From: Salsipaludibacter sp963735045
Lineage (GTDB): Bacteria > Actinomycetota > Nitriliruptoria > Nitriliruptorales > Nitriliruptoraceae
DNA length: 64,000 bases
NCBI GenBank assembly: GCA_963735045.1
Contig: CAVTIZ010000002.1
Span: 620,001-684,000 of the forward strand
Direction of reading: 5' to 3'
The notes under the pieces are model-generated. The model was not told the DNA's origin, ran no database searches, and saw nothing but the letters and a program-made list of their open reading frames with translations. Below are positions 1 to 8,597 of the stretch, piece by piece. The first letter of the stretch is position 1; each line of letters begins with the position of its first letter. Both the position numbers and the translations under genes were made by a program.

Positions 1-565
1 GCACACCCGTCACCGCCCCGTCGGTCACGACCAGGCCGTCCACCCGGTGGCGGCAGCGCAGGTCCAGCAGGCCGTCCACGCGGCCCTTGGCCACGCCGTG
101 GAGGAACGGCTCGAGTAGGCCGGGGCCCGTGCCCCACACGATGTGGAACCGCGGCACCGTGTTGCCGGGTCCACTCGCGCTGCCGACCCCGCGCTCGGCC
201 CACCCGACGACGGGGAACAGCTTGATGCCCTTGGAGATCACCCACGCCCGCTTCTCCCCGGCGGCCCAGTCGACGTAGGCCTCGGCCCACCTGCGTGGCC
301 AGTGGTCCTCGTCGCGGTCGAACCCGGCGGTGTTGAGCCAGTCCCGCCAGGCCAGTTCGTGGGTGTCGGTGATGCCCATCCGACGCTGCTCGGGGGAGTC
401 GACCAGGAACAGGCCACCGAAGGACCAGTGCGCCTGGCCCCCGAGCGACTGTTTGCCCTCCTGGTCCACCAGCAGCACGGTCCGTCCGGCGTCGAGCAGT
501 TCCCCGACGGCGACCAGCCCGGCCAGTCCTGCCCCCACGACGATCGCGTCGGCGTCCTGTCCCAC
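1..565 (-). CDS. FAD-binding dehydrogenase (KsdD/flavocytochrome c type), partial
   Basis: The gene runs off the left edge, so only the N-terminal ~188 residues are present. Right after the start is a Rossmann FAD motif, VVGAGLAGL (residues ~8-16), then LLVDQE and a GGQAHWSFGGLF segment. This pattern is typical of FAD-binding dehydrogenases related to 3-ketosteroid dehydrogenase and fumarate-reductase flavoproteins. These are flavin oxidoreductases; the substrate cannot be inferred. GTG at 565 was chosen because GGAGG (577-573) lies 7 bases upstream; the in-frame ATG at 607 has no ribosome site. It is read in the same direction as pyrF, 65 bases downstream of it, so the two may be co-transcribed. 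Family confidence is good; exact function is open. Confidence 0.75.
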   Translation of the reverse strand, partial: MGQDADAIVVGAGLAGLVAVGELLDAGRTVLLVDQEGKQSLGGQAHWSFGGLFLVDSPEQRRMGITDTHELAWRDWLNTAGFDRDEDHWPRRWAEAYVDWAAGEKRAWVISKGIKLFPVVGWAERGVGSASGPGNTVPRFHIVWGTGPGLLEPFLHGVAKGRVDGLLDLRCRHRVDGLVVTDGAVTGV

Positions 566-630
566 GATCGATCCTCCGCTCGGCGGCGAGTCCGTCCTGA
601 TGGCCATGGTGCCCGCTGGGGCTGGTCGGG

Positions 631-1488
631 TCAGTCCGACGACGCCGGGCGTCCGTCCCCGGCCGTCCGCCGGGTCGCGCCCAGCGCGGCACGGATGGCG
701 TCGCGGGTGCGGGTGGCCTCGTCGCGGGCCGCCTCGGCGAAGTCGTCGCCCCCGGAGGCGTAGAGCACGGCGCGCGACGACGACACCAGCATCCCGGTGC
801 CCGCAGCGGTGCGCCCGGCGGCCACCGACGCCGCGAGGTCGCCGCCCTGGGCGCCGATGCCCGGGACCAGGATCGGCAGGTCACCCACCCGCTGCCGGAC
901 CGTCCCCAGCTCGGCCGGCGCCGTCGCGCCGACGACCAGGGCGCAGTCGCCGAACTGGCTCCAGCGCCGGGTCACCATGTCGGCCACGTGCAGGTACAGC
1001 GGCTCGCCGTCGACCAGCAGGGACTGCAGCTCGGCCGCCCCGGGGTTGGACGTGCGACACAGGGCGACGACCCCACCCCGGCCCAGGAACGGACGCGCGG
1101 CGTCGGTGCCCAGGTACGGGTTGACCGTGACGGCATGGGCGCCGTAGCGATCGAAGGCCTCGACCGCGTAGCGCTCGGCGGTCGACCCGATGTCGCCACG
1201 CTTGGCGTCCAGCACCAGGGTGACGTCCGGGTACTCCTCGCGGATGCGCCGGCACAGCCGCTCGAGCTCGGTCTCGGCCCCGAGCGCGGCGAAGTGGGCG
1301 ATCTGCGGCTTGAACGCGCACACCAGGTCTGCGGTCGCGTCCACGATCGCGTCCAGGAAGTCGCCGGCGCCGGCGGGGCTGCGGGGGAAGTCGCTGGGGA
1401 GGCGGTCGGGATGGGGGTCCAGACCCACGCACAACATCGAGTCGGCGTGGTCCCACGCGTGGGCCAGCTGGTCGTGGAAGCCGGTCAC
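631..1488 (-). CDS. pyrF: orotidine 5'-phosphate decarboxylase
   Basis: Catalyses decarboxylation of OMP to UMP, the last step of de novo pyrimidine synthesis, in the cytoplasm. The 285-residue protein carries the signature LDAKRGDIGSTA (D94, K96, D99), the catalytic Asp-Lys-Asp set, and an N-terminal CVGLDPHPDRL segment. Length and motif spacing fit the longer subfamily of actinobacterial OMP decarboxylases. GTG 1488 is preceded by GGGGA at a good distance. A TAGCGT box lies 34 bases upstream on the same strand. No other pyrimidine gene is nearby; its neighbours are a flavin dehydrogenase downstream and a divergent lipase gene upstream. Confidence 0.95.
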   Translation of the reverse strand: MTGFHDQLAHAWDHADSMLCVGLDPHPDRLPSDFPRSPAGAGDFLDAIVDATADLVCAFKPQIAHFAALGAETELERLCRRIREEYPDVTLVLDAKRGDIGSTAERYAVEAFDRYGAHAVTVNPYLGTDAARPFLGRGGVVALCRTSNPGAAELQSLLVDGEPLYLHVADMVTRRWSQFGDCALVVGATAPAELGTVRQRVGDLPILVPGIGAQGGDLAASVAAGRTAAGTGMLVSSSRAVLYASGGDDFAEAARDEATRTRDAIRAALGATRRTAGDGRPASSD

Positions 1489-1521
1489 GAGGTTCCCCTG
1501 TCCATCGCGGTCCTGCCGACG

Positions 1522-1527
1522 ACGCTA
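1522..1527 (-). promoter_or_regulatory. candidate -10 box of pyrF
   Basis: On the minus strand this reads TAGCGT inside CTAGCGTCG, 34 bases before the pyrF start. The same nine bases, CTAGCGTCG, occur on the plus strand at 1567-1575 before the divergent lipase gene. The recurrence before both genes and before many other units in the window supports a promoter role. No clear -35 was found. Confidence 0.45.
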
Positions 1528-1567
1528 GCTGAGGCCGTTCGGCGGTGGCCGGTGGTGGCCCGGTCAC

Positions 1568-1573
1568 TAGCGT
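1568..1573 (+). promoter_or_regulatory. candidate -10 box of the secreted lipase gene
   Basis: TAGCGT within CTAGCGTCG, 75 bases before the GTG start. It is the divergent partner of the identical box before pyrF. No convincing -35 hexamer was seen. Confidence 0.4.
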
Positions 1574-1647
1574 CGGCGCCGTCGGGGGGACCGCATGCCC
1601 GCGCTGGTCCGCGGGGTGCGACGACGCAAGACGTCCAGGAGTCCGCC

Positions 1648-4050
1648 GTGCCCCCCGTCACGCCCCCCGCACCCTCACCTGCCCCGCACCCGGGACCGAC
1701 GTCGTGGCGGTCGGACGCGCGCCCGACTGCGCGGCGATCGTCGGTGGTCGCCGCCGTGGTGGCCGTCGTCGCCCTGGCCGTCGGCGCGGTGGCGCCCACG
1801 GCCAGCGCCCAGGACGCGCCGGAACGCGACCCGCTGGTCGTCCTGCACGGGATCACGGGCTCGTACCTGGCCGACGCCGACGGCGACGAGGTGTGGCCGG
1901 ACGAGGGCGCGACCGTGACGTCGCTGGGCGACGACCACCTCGACGTGCTCGCCCTGGCACCCGACGGACGCACGCCCGCCGCCGGTGGCAGCGGGGTCCG
2001 GGTGATGACCGAGCAGGGCATCGACGGGATCATCGGGACGTCGCAGCTGTGCTTCCTGGGATCGGCCTGCTGGGCGGTCGGGGACGCCTACGCCCAGCAG
2101 TTCGACCACCTGGCCGATCGTGGGTGGGTGCTCGGCACGGACCTGTTCGCCTTCGCCTACGACTGGCGACTGTCCCCGGAGGTCAACGGCCGGCGACTCG
2201 TGACCGCCATCCGCGCGGTCCTGGCCGACACCGGTGCCGACCGGGTCGACCTGCTCGCCCACAGCCAGGGCGGCATCGTGACGGCCGCGGCGCTGGAGCG
2301 CAGCGACGGCGTCGGGCTGGTCGACCGGGTGGCCACGCTGGGAACGCCCTTCCTGGGCGCCACCAAGGCGCTGGGGGTGCTGGACTACCGCCAGCCGTGC
2401 CAGGCTGAGCCACCCCTGGGCCTCCCGGGGTGCCTCCTCAACCGGGCCAAGGCCCAGGAGTTGGCCACGAACTGGCCCGGCTTCCTGGCCCTGCTGCCGT
2501 CCCGTGCGTGGCACCGCGTCGACCGGGGCGCCATCCGGACCCCGGCGGGCTTCCTGGGATTCGACGCCTACCGGCAGCGGCTGTCGGACCGCAACCTCCC
2601 CCTGGTGGACGCGGCATCGTCGTTCCACGACCGGGTCGACGCCTGGTCGCCGCGCGACCCCGACGTCGAACTCCTGCGGGTCGTCGGGGACGGGCTGGGC
2701 ACGATCCGGTGGGTGCGCGAGTTCCCGGTCGAGCAGTGCAGCGGGATCTGGTGGTGGCGGCGGTGCGAGCTGGTCGACACCTTCGAGTTCACGATGGGCA
2801 GTGGCGACGGGACGGTGCCGACCGACTCGGCCGACGTCGTCGACCTGGCCGCGGGCGTCGACCTGCGCGGGACCGGCCGCAACACCTACGTCACCGGGGT
2901 CAGCCATGGCGACCTCACCCGCGATCCGGCCGTGCTCGACCGGGCGCTCGGCTTCCTCGCCGGCGACGACGCGGCGGCGGGGAGCACGGCCCGGGCGGCC
3001 ACGGTGGACGGGTCGGCGGGGCTGACGGGGACCGAGCTCGTGGCCCGGGGGGACGTGGGTGGCGTGGTGACCGACGACGCCGGCCGGGTCCTCGGCGACG
3101 GCGCGGCGGGCGAGGGCGGCGAGCTCGCACCGATCCCGGGTGGCACCCACGAGTCCAGCGACGCCGGAGACCAGTTCGTGCTGACCGAGCCGGGTCGTGC
3201 GACCGGCACCTGGCGGGTCGTCCGGGACGGCGAGATGGAACTGGTCGCGCGTCGCCACGTGGACGGCGCCGTCGACGCCGTGGCGTCCACCGGTCCCTTC
3301 CCCGTGTTCGCCGGTGCCACCGTCGAGCTGGACCTCGACGTGCCGTTGCGTGGGGGCAGGTCGGCGCGCATCGACCGCGACGGCGACGGGCGGCCGGACC
3401 GGACGGTGCCGTTGCGCCTCCGCCGCCAGGAGCCGACCGTCGCCACGGCCGACGACGAGCAGGCACCGACGGCGGCGGCCACGGTGTCACGCGACCTCGT
3501 CGGGCGGGCCTGGTGGGCGGACGTCGACGTCACCGCGACCGATCCCGGGGACGGCAGTGGCGTGGCCAGCGTCGACTGGGCACTGGACGCCTCGACCGAG
3601 ACCGGCACCGGCACCGGGCGCCTGCGCGTGCCGGCCCGTGGCGAGCTGCACCTGCGCGCCACCGACGCCGCCGGCAACGTCCAGGCGCCCCACACCGTGG
3701 TGGTGCTCGACGACGCGCCGAGCCGGGCCGAGTGGGTGCAGGAGGTGGCCCGCGGACGCCTGGCCCTCGACGGCGTGCTCGAGTACGCGGCGGACGTCGA
3801 CGTGTGGGCGCTGGAGGTCACCGAGCCCGGCCGCCACGACCTGCGCCTGCTCGGTCCCGCCACCGGCTACGACGTGACCGTGCGAGACGCGGATGGCCGC
3901 GTGGTGGCCACCCTGGATCGCCGTGGCCGCGGCGTCGACCGGGTCGGGCTGGACCTCGACACGGGCCTCCACACGGTGGAGGTCGCCGCGACCGACCTCG
4001 ACCACGATCCGCTCGCCGCCTATCGCCTGCGGCTGCGACCCGGCCCCTGA
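1648..4050 (+). CDS. secreted lipase/acyltransferase-like alpha/beta-hydrolase
   Basis: An 800-residue exported protein. The N-terminus has a Pro-rich stretch, then RRSS and a hydrophobic helix ending TASA-QD (cleavage near residue 52). A hydrolase domain follows, with LVVLHGITGS near the start and the nucleophile elbow AHSQGG (S206). This matches LCAT-like and triacylglycerol lipases acting on esters outside the cell. After residue ~440 come beta-rich segments with no family I can name, a repeat like a bacterial Ig/ornament domain around 610-690 (the dialogue ATDAAGN), and a C-terminal PPC-like beta-sandwich (VDVWALEVTEPGRHDLRL). GTG 1648 is chosen for AGGAG 6 bases upstream; the open frame extends to 988 but that part is antisense to pyrF. 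The substrate is unknown. Confidence 0.75.
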   Translation: MPPVTPPAPSPAPHPGPTSWRSDARPTARRSSVVAAVVAVVALAVGAVAPTASAQDAPERDPLVVLHGITGSYLADADGDEVWPDEGATVTSLGDDHLDVLALAPDGRTPAAGGSGVRVMTEQGIDGIIGTSQLCFLGSACWAVGDAYAQQFDHLADRGWVLGTDLFAFAYDWRLSPEVNGRRLVTAIRAVLADTGADRVDLLAHSQGGIVTAAALERSDGVGLVDRVATLGTPFLGATKALGVLDYRQPCQAEPPLGLPGCLLNRAKAQELATNWPGFLALLPSRAWHRVDRGAIRTPAGFLGFDAYRQRLSDRNLPLVDAASSFHDRVDAWSPRDPDVELLRVVGDGLGTIRWVREFPVEQCSGIWWWRRCELVDTFEFTMGSGDGTVPTDSADVVDLAAGVDLRGTGRNTYVTGVSHGDLTRDPAVLDRALGFLAGDDAAAGSTARAATVDGSAGLTGTELVARGDVGGVVTDDAGRVLGDGAAGEGGELAPIPGGTHESSDAGDQFVLTEPGRATGTWRVVRDGEMELVARRHVDGAVDAVASTGPFPVFAGATVELDLDVPLRGGRSARIDRDGDGRPDRTVPLRLRRQEPTVATADDEQAPTAAATVSRDLVGRAWWADVDVTATDPGDGSGVASVDWALDASTETGTGTGRLRVPARGELHLRATDAAGNVQAPHTVVVLDDAPSRAEWVQEVARGRLALDGVLEYAADVDVWALEVTEPGRHDLRLLGPATGYDVTVRDADGRVVATLDRRGRGVDRVGLDLDTGLHTVEVAATDLDHDPLAAYRLRLRPGP

Positions 4051-4280
4051 CCGATGTCACCCGTCGGGCTCCCAGGCACGGGCGGACTCCACCACGACCT
4101 GATCATCCACAGCGCGGCCATGGCGCGTGCGGGGGTCGCCCGCCAATGGTCGATGCGCGCGTGCGCGGCCGCTAGGTTCGGGGCTACTGCCGCGATAGTT
4201 GCCCCGTGCCCCGGCCCGGTGCGGCACCTGCCCGACCGCACCAGCCCAGCGCACCATCACGAACTTCCGAGGAGATCGAT

Positions 4281-6179
4281 GTGAGGATCCGCAGACGAGC
4301 GTCGGCCGTCCTGCTGGTCGGGGCGCTTGCCCTGGCCGCGTGCAGCGGCGGCGACGAGACCGAGGACACCGCCAGCGAGGCGACCGAGTCCACCGCCGAC
4401 GCCTCGGAGGCCCCGGCGTCCACCGGCGAGGCCGAGACCGAGATGGTGTCGGCGGACGGCTGTGGTGACAACAAGGTCGAGAGCATCGAGGCGACCTCGG
4501 ACTCCGAGGTCGTGTTCACGCTGTGCTCCGCCGACCCGGCGTTCCTGCAGAAGATCGCCTTCGTCGTGTTCGGCATCCAGCCGGCCGAGCACCTCGCCGC
4601 GACCGGCGGCTCGCCGCTGGAGGACCCGATCGGGACCGGACCGTTCGCGCTCGACTCGTGGAACCGCGGGACCGAGATCACCTTCACCCGCAACGAGGAC
4701 TACTGGGGCGACGCGCCCGCCTTCGACACCCTGGTGTTCCGCTGGGCGGCCGAGTCGGCCCAGCGCATCACCGAGGTGCAGTCGGGCAACGCCCAGTACG
4801 CCACCAACCTGTCGGCGCCCGACTACGAGTTGGTGGAGGGTGATGACAGCCTGACCCTGCTGGAGGACCAGAACCCCAACGTCTTCTACATGGGCTTCAC
4901 CAACACCTTCGAGCCCTTCGACGACCCGGCCGTGCGCCAGGCCGTGGCGATGGGCATCGACCGCCAGCGCATCGTCGACACCTACTACCCGGTCGGGTCC
5001 GAGGTGCCGGACTTCTTCACGCCGTGCTCGATCGAGAACGGCTGCGTGGGTGACCCGTGGTACGACTTCGACCCGGAGGCGGCGCGCCAGATGCTGGCCG
5101 ACGCCGGGTACCCGGACGGCTTCGACACCACCATCCACCTGCGCGACGTCTTCCGCGTCTACCTCCCGGAGCCCCAGAACGTGGCCACCGAGATCCAGAC
5201 GCAGCTGCGCGAGAACCTCAACATCAACGCCGAGGTCAACGTGCTGGAGTCCGACCAGTTCATCGAGGAGGTGTCGGAGGGTGCGCTCGACGGCATCCAC
5301 CTGCTGGGCTGGGGTGCGGACTACCCGCACGTCACGAACTTCCTCGACTACCACTTCGCCGGCAACGTCCAGTTCGGTGACCCCTACCCCGACATCGTGG
5401 AGCTGCTGGCCGAGGGTGCTGCCGAGGTCGACCCGGCCGCGGCCGAGCCGACCTACGAGCAGATCAACAACCTCATCCGCGAGGAGGTGCCGATGGTGCC
5501 GATCGCCCACGGTGCGGCCGCCGACGTGGCCACCACCACGTTGGGCAACGCCTCGGTGCCGCCGTTCGGCGCGCCGCAGTTCAAGGTGATGGAGCCCGAG
5601 TCCGACCCGCTGGTGTTCGTCCAGAACGCCGAGCCGATCTCGCTGTACTGCTCCGACGAGTCCGACGGCGAGTCGCTGTCGGCCTGCGAGCAGGTCATCG
5701 AGGGCCTCTACCAGTACGACGAGGAGGGCAACGCGATCCCGGCCCTGGCCGAGGAGTGCGCCCCCAACGACGACGGCACGGTGTGGACCTGCTCGCTGCG
5801 CGAGGGCGTGACGTTCCACGACGGCTCGGAGTTCGACGCCGGTGACGTGGTCGCCTCGTGGGCCGCCGGGATGGACGCGTCCAGCCCGTTGCACACCGGC
5901 AACACCGGTGGGTTCGAGTACTACACCTACCTGTGGGGCGGGCTGATGAACGTCCCGGAGGCCGAGCCCACCGAGGGCGCCAGCGAGTCCAGCGAGTCCG
6001 AGACGGCCACCGAGTCCGAGTCGGCCACCGAGTCGGAGTCGGCCACCGAGTCGGAGTCGGCCACGGAGTCCGAGTCGGCCAGCGAGTCCGAGTCGACGTC
6101 GGAGACGGCCACGCCGTCCGAGACCACGACCACGCCGACGGAGACCGCCAGCGCCACACCCAGCGAGGCCACGAGCTAG
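4281..6179 (+). CDS. ABC importer substrate-binding lipoprotein (SBP_bac_5), circularly permuted
   Basis: Extracellular binding protein of the Dpp/Opp-type importer encoded just downstream; it should capture peptides or a similar solute. A signal peptide ends in lipobox LAAC (C21) and is followed by an acidic Ser/Thr linker (22-62). Residues ~63-440 match the part of SBP_bac_5 that normally comes second: VESIEA, VVFTL, GTGPFALDSW, NEDYWG, VRQAVAMGIDRQ, ADAGYPDGF and LLGWGADYPH. Residues ~441-560 match the part that normally comes first: AEPISL, IEGLYQYDEEGN, PALAEE, LREGVTFHDGS and a WGGLMN end. The order is therefore permuted. A Ser/Glu/Thr tail with 18-base repeats closes the 632-residue chain. 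Extra Cys pairs are seen (for example in TPCSIENGC). GTG 4281 is chosen for GGAG 7 bases upstream. Confidence 0.88.
   Translation: MRIRRRASAVLLVGALALAACSGGDETEDTASEATESTADASEAPASTGEAETEMVSADGCGDNKVESIEATSDSEVVFTLCSADPAFLQKIAFVVFGIQPAEHLAATGGSPLEDPIGTGPFALDSWNRGTEITFTRNEDYWGDAPAFDTLVFRWAAESAQRITEVQSGNAQYATNLSAPDYELVEGDDSLTLLEDQNPNVFYMGFTNTFEPFDDPAVRQAVAMGIDRQRIVDTYYPVGSEVPDFFTPCSIENGCVGDPWYDFDPEAARQMLADAGYPDGFDTTIHLRDVFRVYLPEPQNVATEIQTQLRENLNINAEVNVLESDQFIEEVSEGALDGIHLLGWGADYPHVTNFLDYHFAGNVQFGDPYPDIVELLAEGAAEVDPAAAEPTYEQINNLIREEVPMVPIAHGAAADVATTTLGNASVPPFGAPQFKVMEPESDPLVFVQNAEPISLYCSDESDGESLSACEQVIEGLYQYDEEGNAIPALAEECAPNDDGTVWTCSLREGVTFHDGSEFDAGDVVASWAAGMDASSPLHTGNTGGFEYYTYLWGGLMNVPEAEPTEGASESSESETATESESATESESATESESATESESASESESTSETATPSETTTTPTETASATPSEATS
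6012..6083 (+). repeat. 18-base tandem repeats coding a Thr-Glu-Ser-Glu-Ser-Ala tail
   Basis: About four units of the form GAGTCSGAGTCGGCCACC encode repeated ESESAT near the C-terminus of the binding lipoprotein. Third-position differences between units show the peptide is kept while the DNA drifts. This is a low-complexity linker or tail, not a CRISPR or mobile repeat. Confidence 0.8.
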
Positions 6180-6206
6180 CGCTCGCGGCACCACCATGGC
6201 ACCCGG

Positions 6207-6237
6207 GGACGCGGGTCGGCGACGCCGACCCGCGTCC
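6207..6237 (+). terminator. strong hairpin between binding protein and permease genes
   Basis: A perfect 15-base stem (GGACGCGGGTCGGCG pairing with CGCCGACCCGCGTCC) around one base, 28 bases after the binding protein stop. There is no T-run. It likely terminates or attenuates transcription, or protects the 3' end of the upstream message, so that binding protein exceeds permease, as is common in importer operons. Confidence 0.7.
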
Positions 6238-6318
6238 TGCCCGTGACGTCCGCCAGGGTCGGCCGGACGTCTGGCCCGACGTCGGGGGCACGCCCGGGTG
6301 CAGCCGGAGGTGGACGTC

Positions 6319-6324
6319 TAGGCT
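6319..6324 (+). promoter_or_regulatory. candidate -10 box before the permease operon
   Basis: TAGGCT in CGTCTAGGCT, 77 bases before the leader ORF and after the hairpin at 6207-6237. It belongs to the TAGNNT series seen before many units here. It would allow the permease/ATPase genes to be transcribed separately from the binding protein. Confidence 0.35.
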
Positions 6325-6400
6325 CCCGGCGCAGGCCCTGAGCATCGCCCCGGGCCCCCTGCCCGCCCGGGGGTCGCGCCCGACCGACCGAGGAGTCGCC

Positions 6401-6454
6401 GTGCCACGACGGTCCGCGTCGCCAACGCCGTCGCCGGGCGGGGCGACACGATGA
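6401..6454 (+). CDS. 17-codon leader ORF coupled to dppB
   Basis: GTG 6401 has an excellent ribosome site (GAGGAG, 5 bases upstream) and opens a 17-codon frame rich in Arg, Ser and Pro. It ends with TGA at 6452-6454, overlapping the dppB ATG (6451-6453). The dppB start itself has only a weak GGGCGGGG upstream. The leader therefore looks like a translational coupler or a short regulatory peptide. Nothing shows that the peptide itself has a function. Confidence 0.4.
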   Translation: MPRRSASPTPSPGGATR

Positions 6455-7530
6455 TCGCGTTCACCGTCAAGCGGGTGCTGGCGGCGATCCCGGTGCTGTT
6501 CGGGGTCGTGGTGGCCGTCTTCCTGCTCCCACGCGTGGTGGGCGGCAATCCGTGCTATGCGGTGCTCGGGCCGCGTGCCACGCCGGCGGCCTGCGACCAG
6601 TTCCTCGAGGCCAACGGGCTCAACGACCCCTTCCTGACCCAGTTCACGACCTACCTGGGCGACATCCTCACGGGCAACTTCGGCGAGTCGATCCGCTACT
6701 CCCGACCGGTGATGGACGTGCTGCTGGAGCGCCTGCCGCTGACCATCGAACTGGCCGCGTCCGCACTGGTGCTGGCCATCGTGGTGGGCGTGCCGCTGGG
6801 GGTCGCGGCCGCGCGGTGGCACAACAGCCCGGTCGACATCGGCACGATGGCCTTCGCCAACATCGGCGTGTCGATGCCGATCTTCTGGCTCGGGTTGATG
6901 CTGTCCTACCTGTTCGCCGTCGTGCTGGGCGACACGTTCCTGTCCCTGCCGCCGTCCAACCGCTTCACGGCCGGCATGACCCCCGAACCCTTCTACGAGG
7001 TGTGGGGCTGGACCGTCGGCGAGGAGGGGGCCTGGTCGACCCTGCTCGGGTTCCTGTCCCGCTTCGCGATCTTCAACACCGTGGTGTCCGGCCAGTGGGC
7101 CGAGCTCCGTGACGGGGTCGAGCACCTGATCCTGCCCACGGTCGCCCTGTCGACGATCCCGATGGCCGTGATCGCGCGCATGACGCGGTCGTCGTTGTTG
7201 GACGTGCTGGGCCAGGACTACGTGCGCACGGCCCAGGCCAAGGGCGCCCGCCAGCCACGGGTGATCCGCCGCCATGCCCTGCGCAACGCGCTGCTGCCGG
7301 TGGTGACCATCATCGGCCTGCAGCTGGGTGCCCTGCTGGGTGGGGCCGTGCTGACCGAGACCGTGTTCTCCCTGGCCGGGGTCGGCACCGCCCTGTTCGA
7401 CGCCATCGACACTCGCGACTACCCGATCATGCAGGGATTCACGTTGTTCATCGCCGCGACGTACGTGATCGTCAACCTGCTGGTGGACCTGTCCTACGGC
7501 TACCTCGACCCGAGAGTGAGGCTCCAGTGA
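6451..7530 (+). CDS. dppB: peptide-type ABC importer permease, DppB family
   Basis: Inner-membrane permease of 359 residues. The N-terminal helix (IAFTVKRVLAAIPVLFGVVV) and the first periplasmic block, with ATPAACDQFLEANGLNDPF and FGESIRYSRPVMDVL, are typical of DppB/OppB. About six transmembrane segments follow. The EAA-like loop (YVRTAQAKGA) contacts the ATPases. The C-terminus has LTETVFSLAGVG, as usual. The start is coupled to a 17-codon leader ORF; its stop overlaps the dppC start by four bases (GTGA). An extra periplasmic insertion (residues ~160-200) contains a Trp-rich GWTVGEEGAW stretch. The partner binding protein lies directly upstream. Substrate unproven: peptides, nickel or sugars are possible for this family. 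Confidence 0.92.
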   Translation: MIAFTVKRVLAAIPVLFGVVVAVFLLPRVVGGNPCYAVLGPRATPAACDQFLEANGLNDPFLTQFTTYLGDILTGNFGESIRYSRPVMDVLLERLPLTIELAASALVLAIVVGVPLGVAAARWHNSPVDIGTMAFANIGVSMPIFWLGLMLSYLFAVVLGDTFLSLPPSNRFTAGMTPEPFYEVWGWTVGEEGAWSTLLGFLSRFAIFNTVVSGQWAELRDGVEHLILPTVALSTIPMAVIARMTRSSLLDVLGQDYVRTAQAKGARQPRVIRRHALRNALLPVVTIIGLQLGALLGGAVLTETVFSLAGVGTALFDAIDTRDYPIMQGFTLFIAATYVIVNLLVDLSYGYLDPRVRLQ

Positions 7531-8597
7531 GCGGCGCCGGCTCGGGTGGCGAACGCGTGGACGGCCCGGGCGGGACGGACGGGGTCGTGTCGCAGGAGGA
7601 CGCCGCGCGTCGATCCCGCGGTGACGCGGCGGCGCGCCGGTCCACCGGCGTGGACGAGGGTCCCACGGCCGCCGCCGGTGGCAGCGCGCAGGCGGGCGCG
7701 CTGGAGGCCCCCGGTCCCGACGAGATGCTGAGCCAGCCGACCTCGGTCTGGCGCCTGGCCATGCGGCGGTTCTTCCGCCGCAAGCTCGGGGTGCTGGGAC
7801 TGGCGATCGTGACCCTGCTGACCATCGTGGCGCTGGCCGCCCCCGTGCTGGCGCCCTACGACCCGCTGGAACAGCTCGACCGGGTCGAGGGCAGCGACGT
7901 CCAGCGCCGCGACCCACCGTCGCGCGAGCACCTGCTGGGGCTGGACTCCAACGCCCGCGACCAGTTGTCGCGGATCATCTACGGGGCACGCCTGAGCCTG
8001 CCGCTGGGCGTGTCGATCGTGTTGGCGGCGATCCTGATCGGGGCGGCGCTCGGCGCCGTGGCCGGATTCTTCGCGGGCTGGCTGGACACGTCGGTGATGC
8101 GGTTCATGGACGTGATCCTGGGCTTCCCCGCCCTGGTCCTGGCCATCGCGATCGCCTACGTGCTCGGCAACGCGATCCAGAACGTGCTGATCGCCGTGGC
8201 CGTGGTCACCCTGCCGCAGTACGCCCGGGTCATGCGGGCCTCGGTGCTGTCGATCAAGGAGGTGGACTTCGTCGCGGCCTCCGAGGCCCTGGGTGCGTCG
8301 TCGTTCCGGTTGCTCCGGACCCGGATCCTGCCCAACGCGCTCACGCCGCTGATCGTGCTGGGCACGCTGGGCATCGCCGGGGCCATCCTTGAGGCCGCGG
8401 CGCTGTCGTTCCTGGGCCTGGGCGCGCAGCCGCCCACGCCCGAGTGGGGCTCGATGCTGGCCCAGGAGTACACCCTGATCCGCACCTACCCGCACCTGGT
8501 GATCTATCCCGGCCTGGCCATCATGATCACGGTGCTGGGCTTCAACCTGTTGGGGGACGGCCTGCGCGACGCCCTCGACCCGAGCCTGAACGAATGA
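7527..8597 (+). CDS. dppC: peptide-type ABC importer permease, DppC family
   Basis: Second permease subunit, 356 residues. It begins with a long polar Ala/Gly/Arg-rich cytoplasmic extension (~65 residues), longer than in typical DppC. Then come the first helix (LGVLGLAIVTLLTIVALAAP), the block LLGLDSNARDQLSRIIYGARLSL, and further helices. The EAA loop reads EVDFVAASEALGAS. GTG 7527 overlaps the dppB stop, and the stop overlaps the dppD ATG (ATGA), so all four genes should be translated as a chain. Conserved GLGAQPPTPEWGSML supports the assignment. Confidence 0.92.
   Translation: MSGAGSGGERVDGPGGTDGVVSQEDAARRSRGDAAARRSTGVDEGPTAAAGGSAQAGALEAPGPDEMLSQPTSVWRLAMRRFFRRKLGVLGLAIVTLLTIVALAAPVLAPYDPLEQLDRVEGSDVQRRDPPSREHLLGLDSNARDQLSRIIYGARLSLPLGVSIVLAAILIGAALGAVAGFFAGWLDTSVMRFMDVILGFPALVLAIAIAYVLGNAIQNVLIAVAVVTLPQYARVMRASVLSIKEVDFVAASEALGASSFRLLRTRILPNALTPLIVLGTLGIAGAILEAAALSFLGLGAQPPTPEWGSMLAQEYTLIRTYPHLVIYPGLAIMITVLGFNLLGDGLRDALDPSLNE

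Noticed and set aside
988..1647. N-terminal extension of the secreted lipase frame
   Set aside because: It is antisense to pyrF, while GTG 1648 has a good ribosome site and begins a proper signal peptide.
4257..6197. A 646-codon open frame opposite the binding lipoprotein gene
   Set aside because: The Leu/Gly/Arg repeats are the mirror of the Ser/Glu/Thr tail; no start site and no domain.
6401..6454. GTG 6401 as the true start of the DppB permease
   Set aside because: It is in a different frame (50 bases from ATG 6451) and reaches a stop at 6454; only a separate leader ORF is possible.
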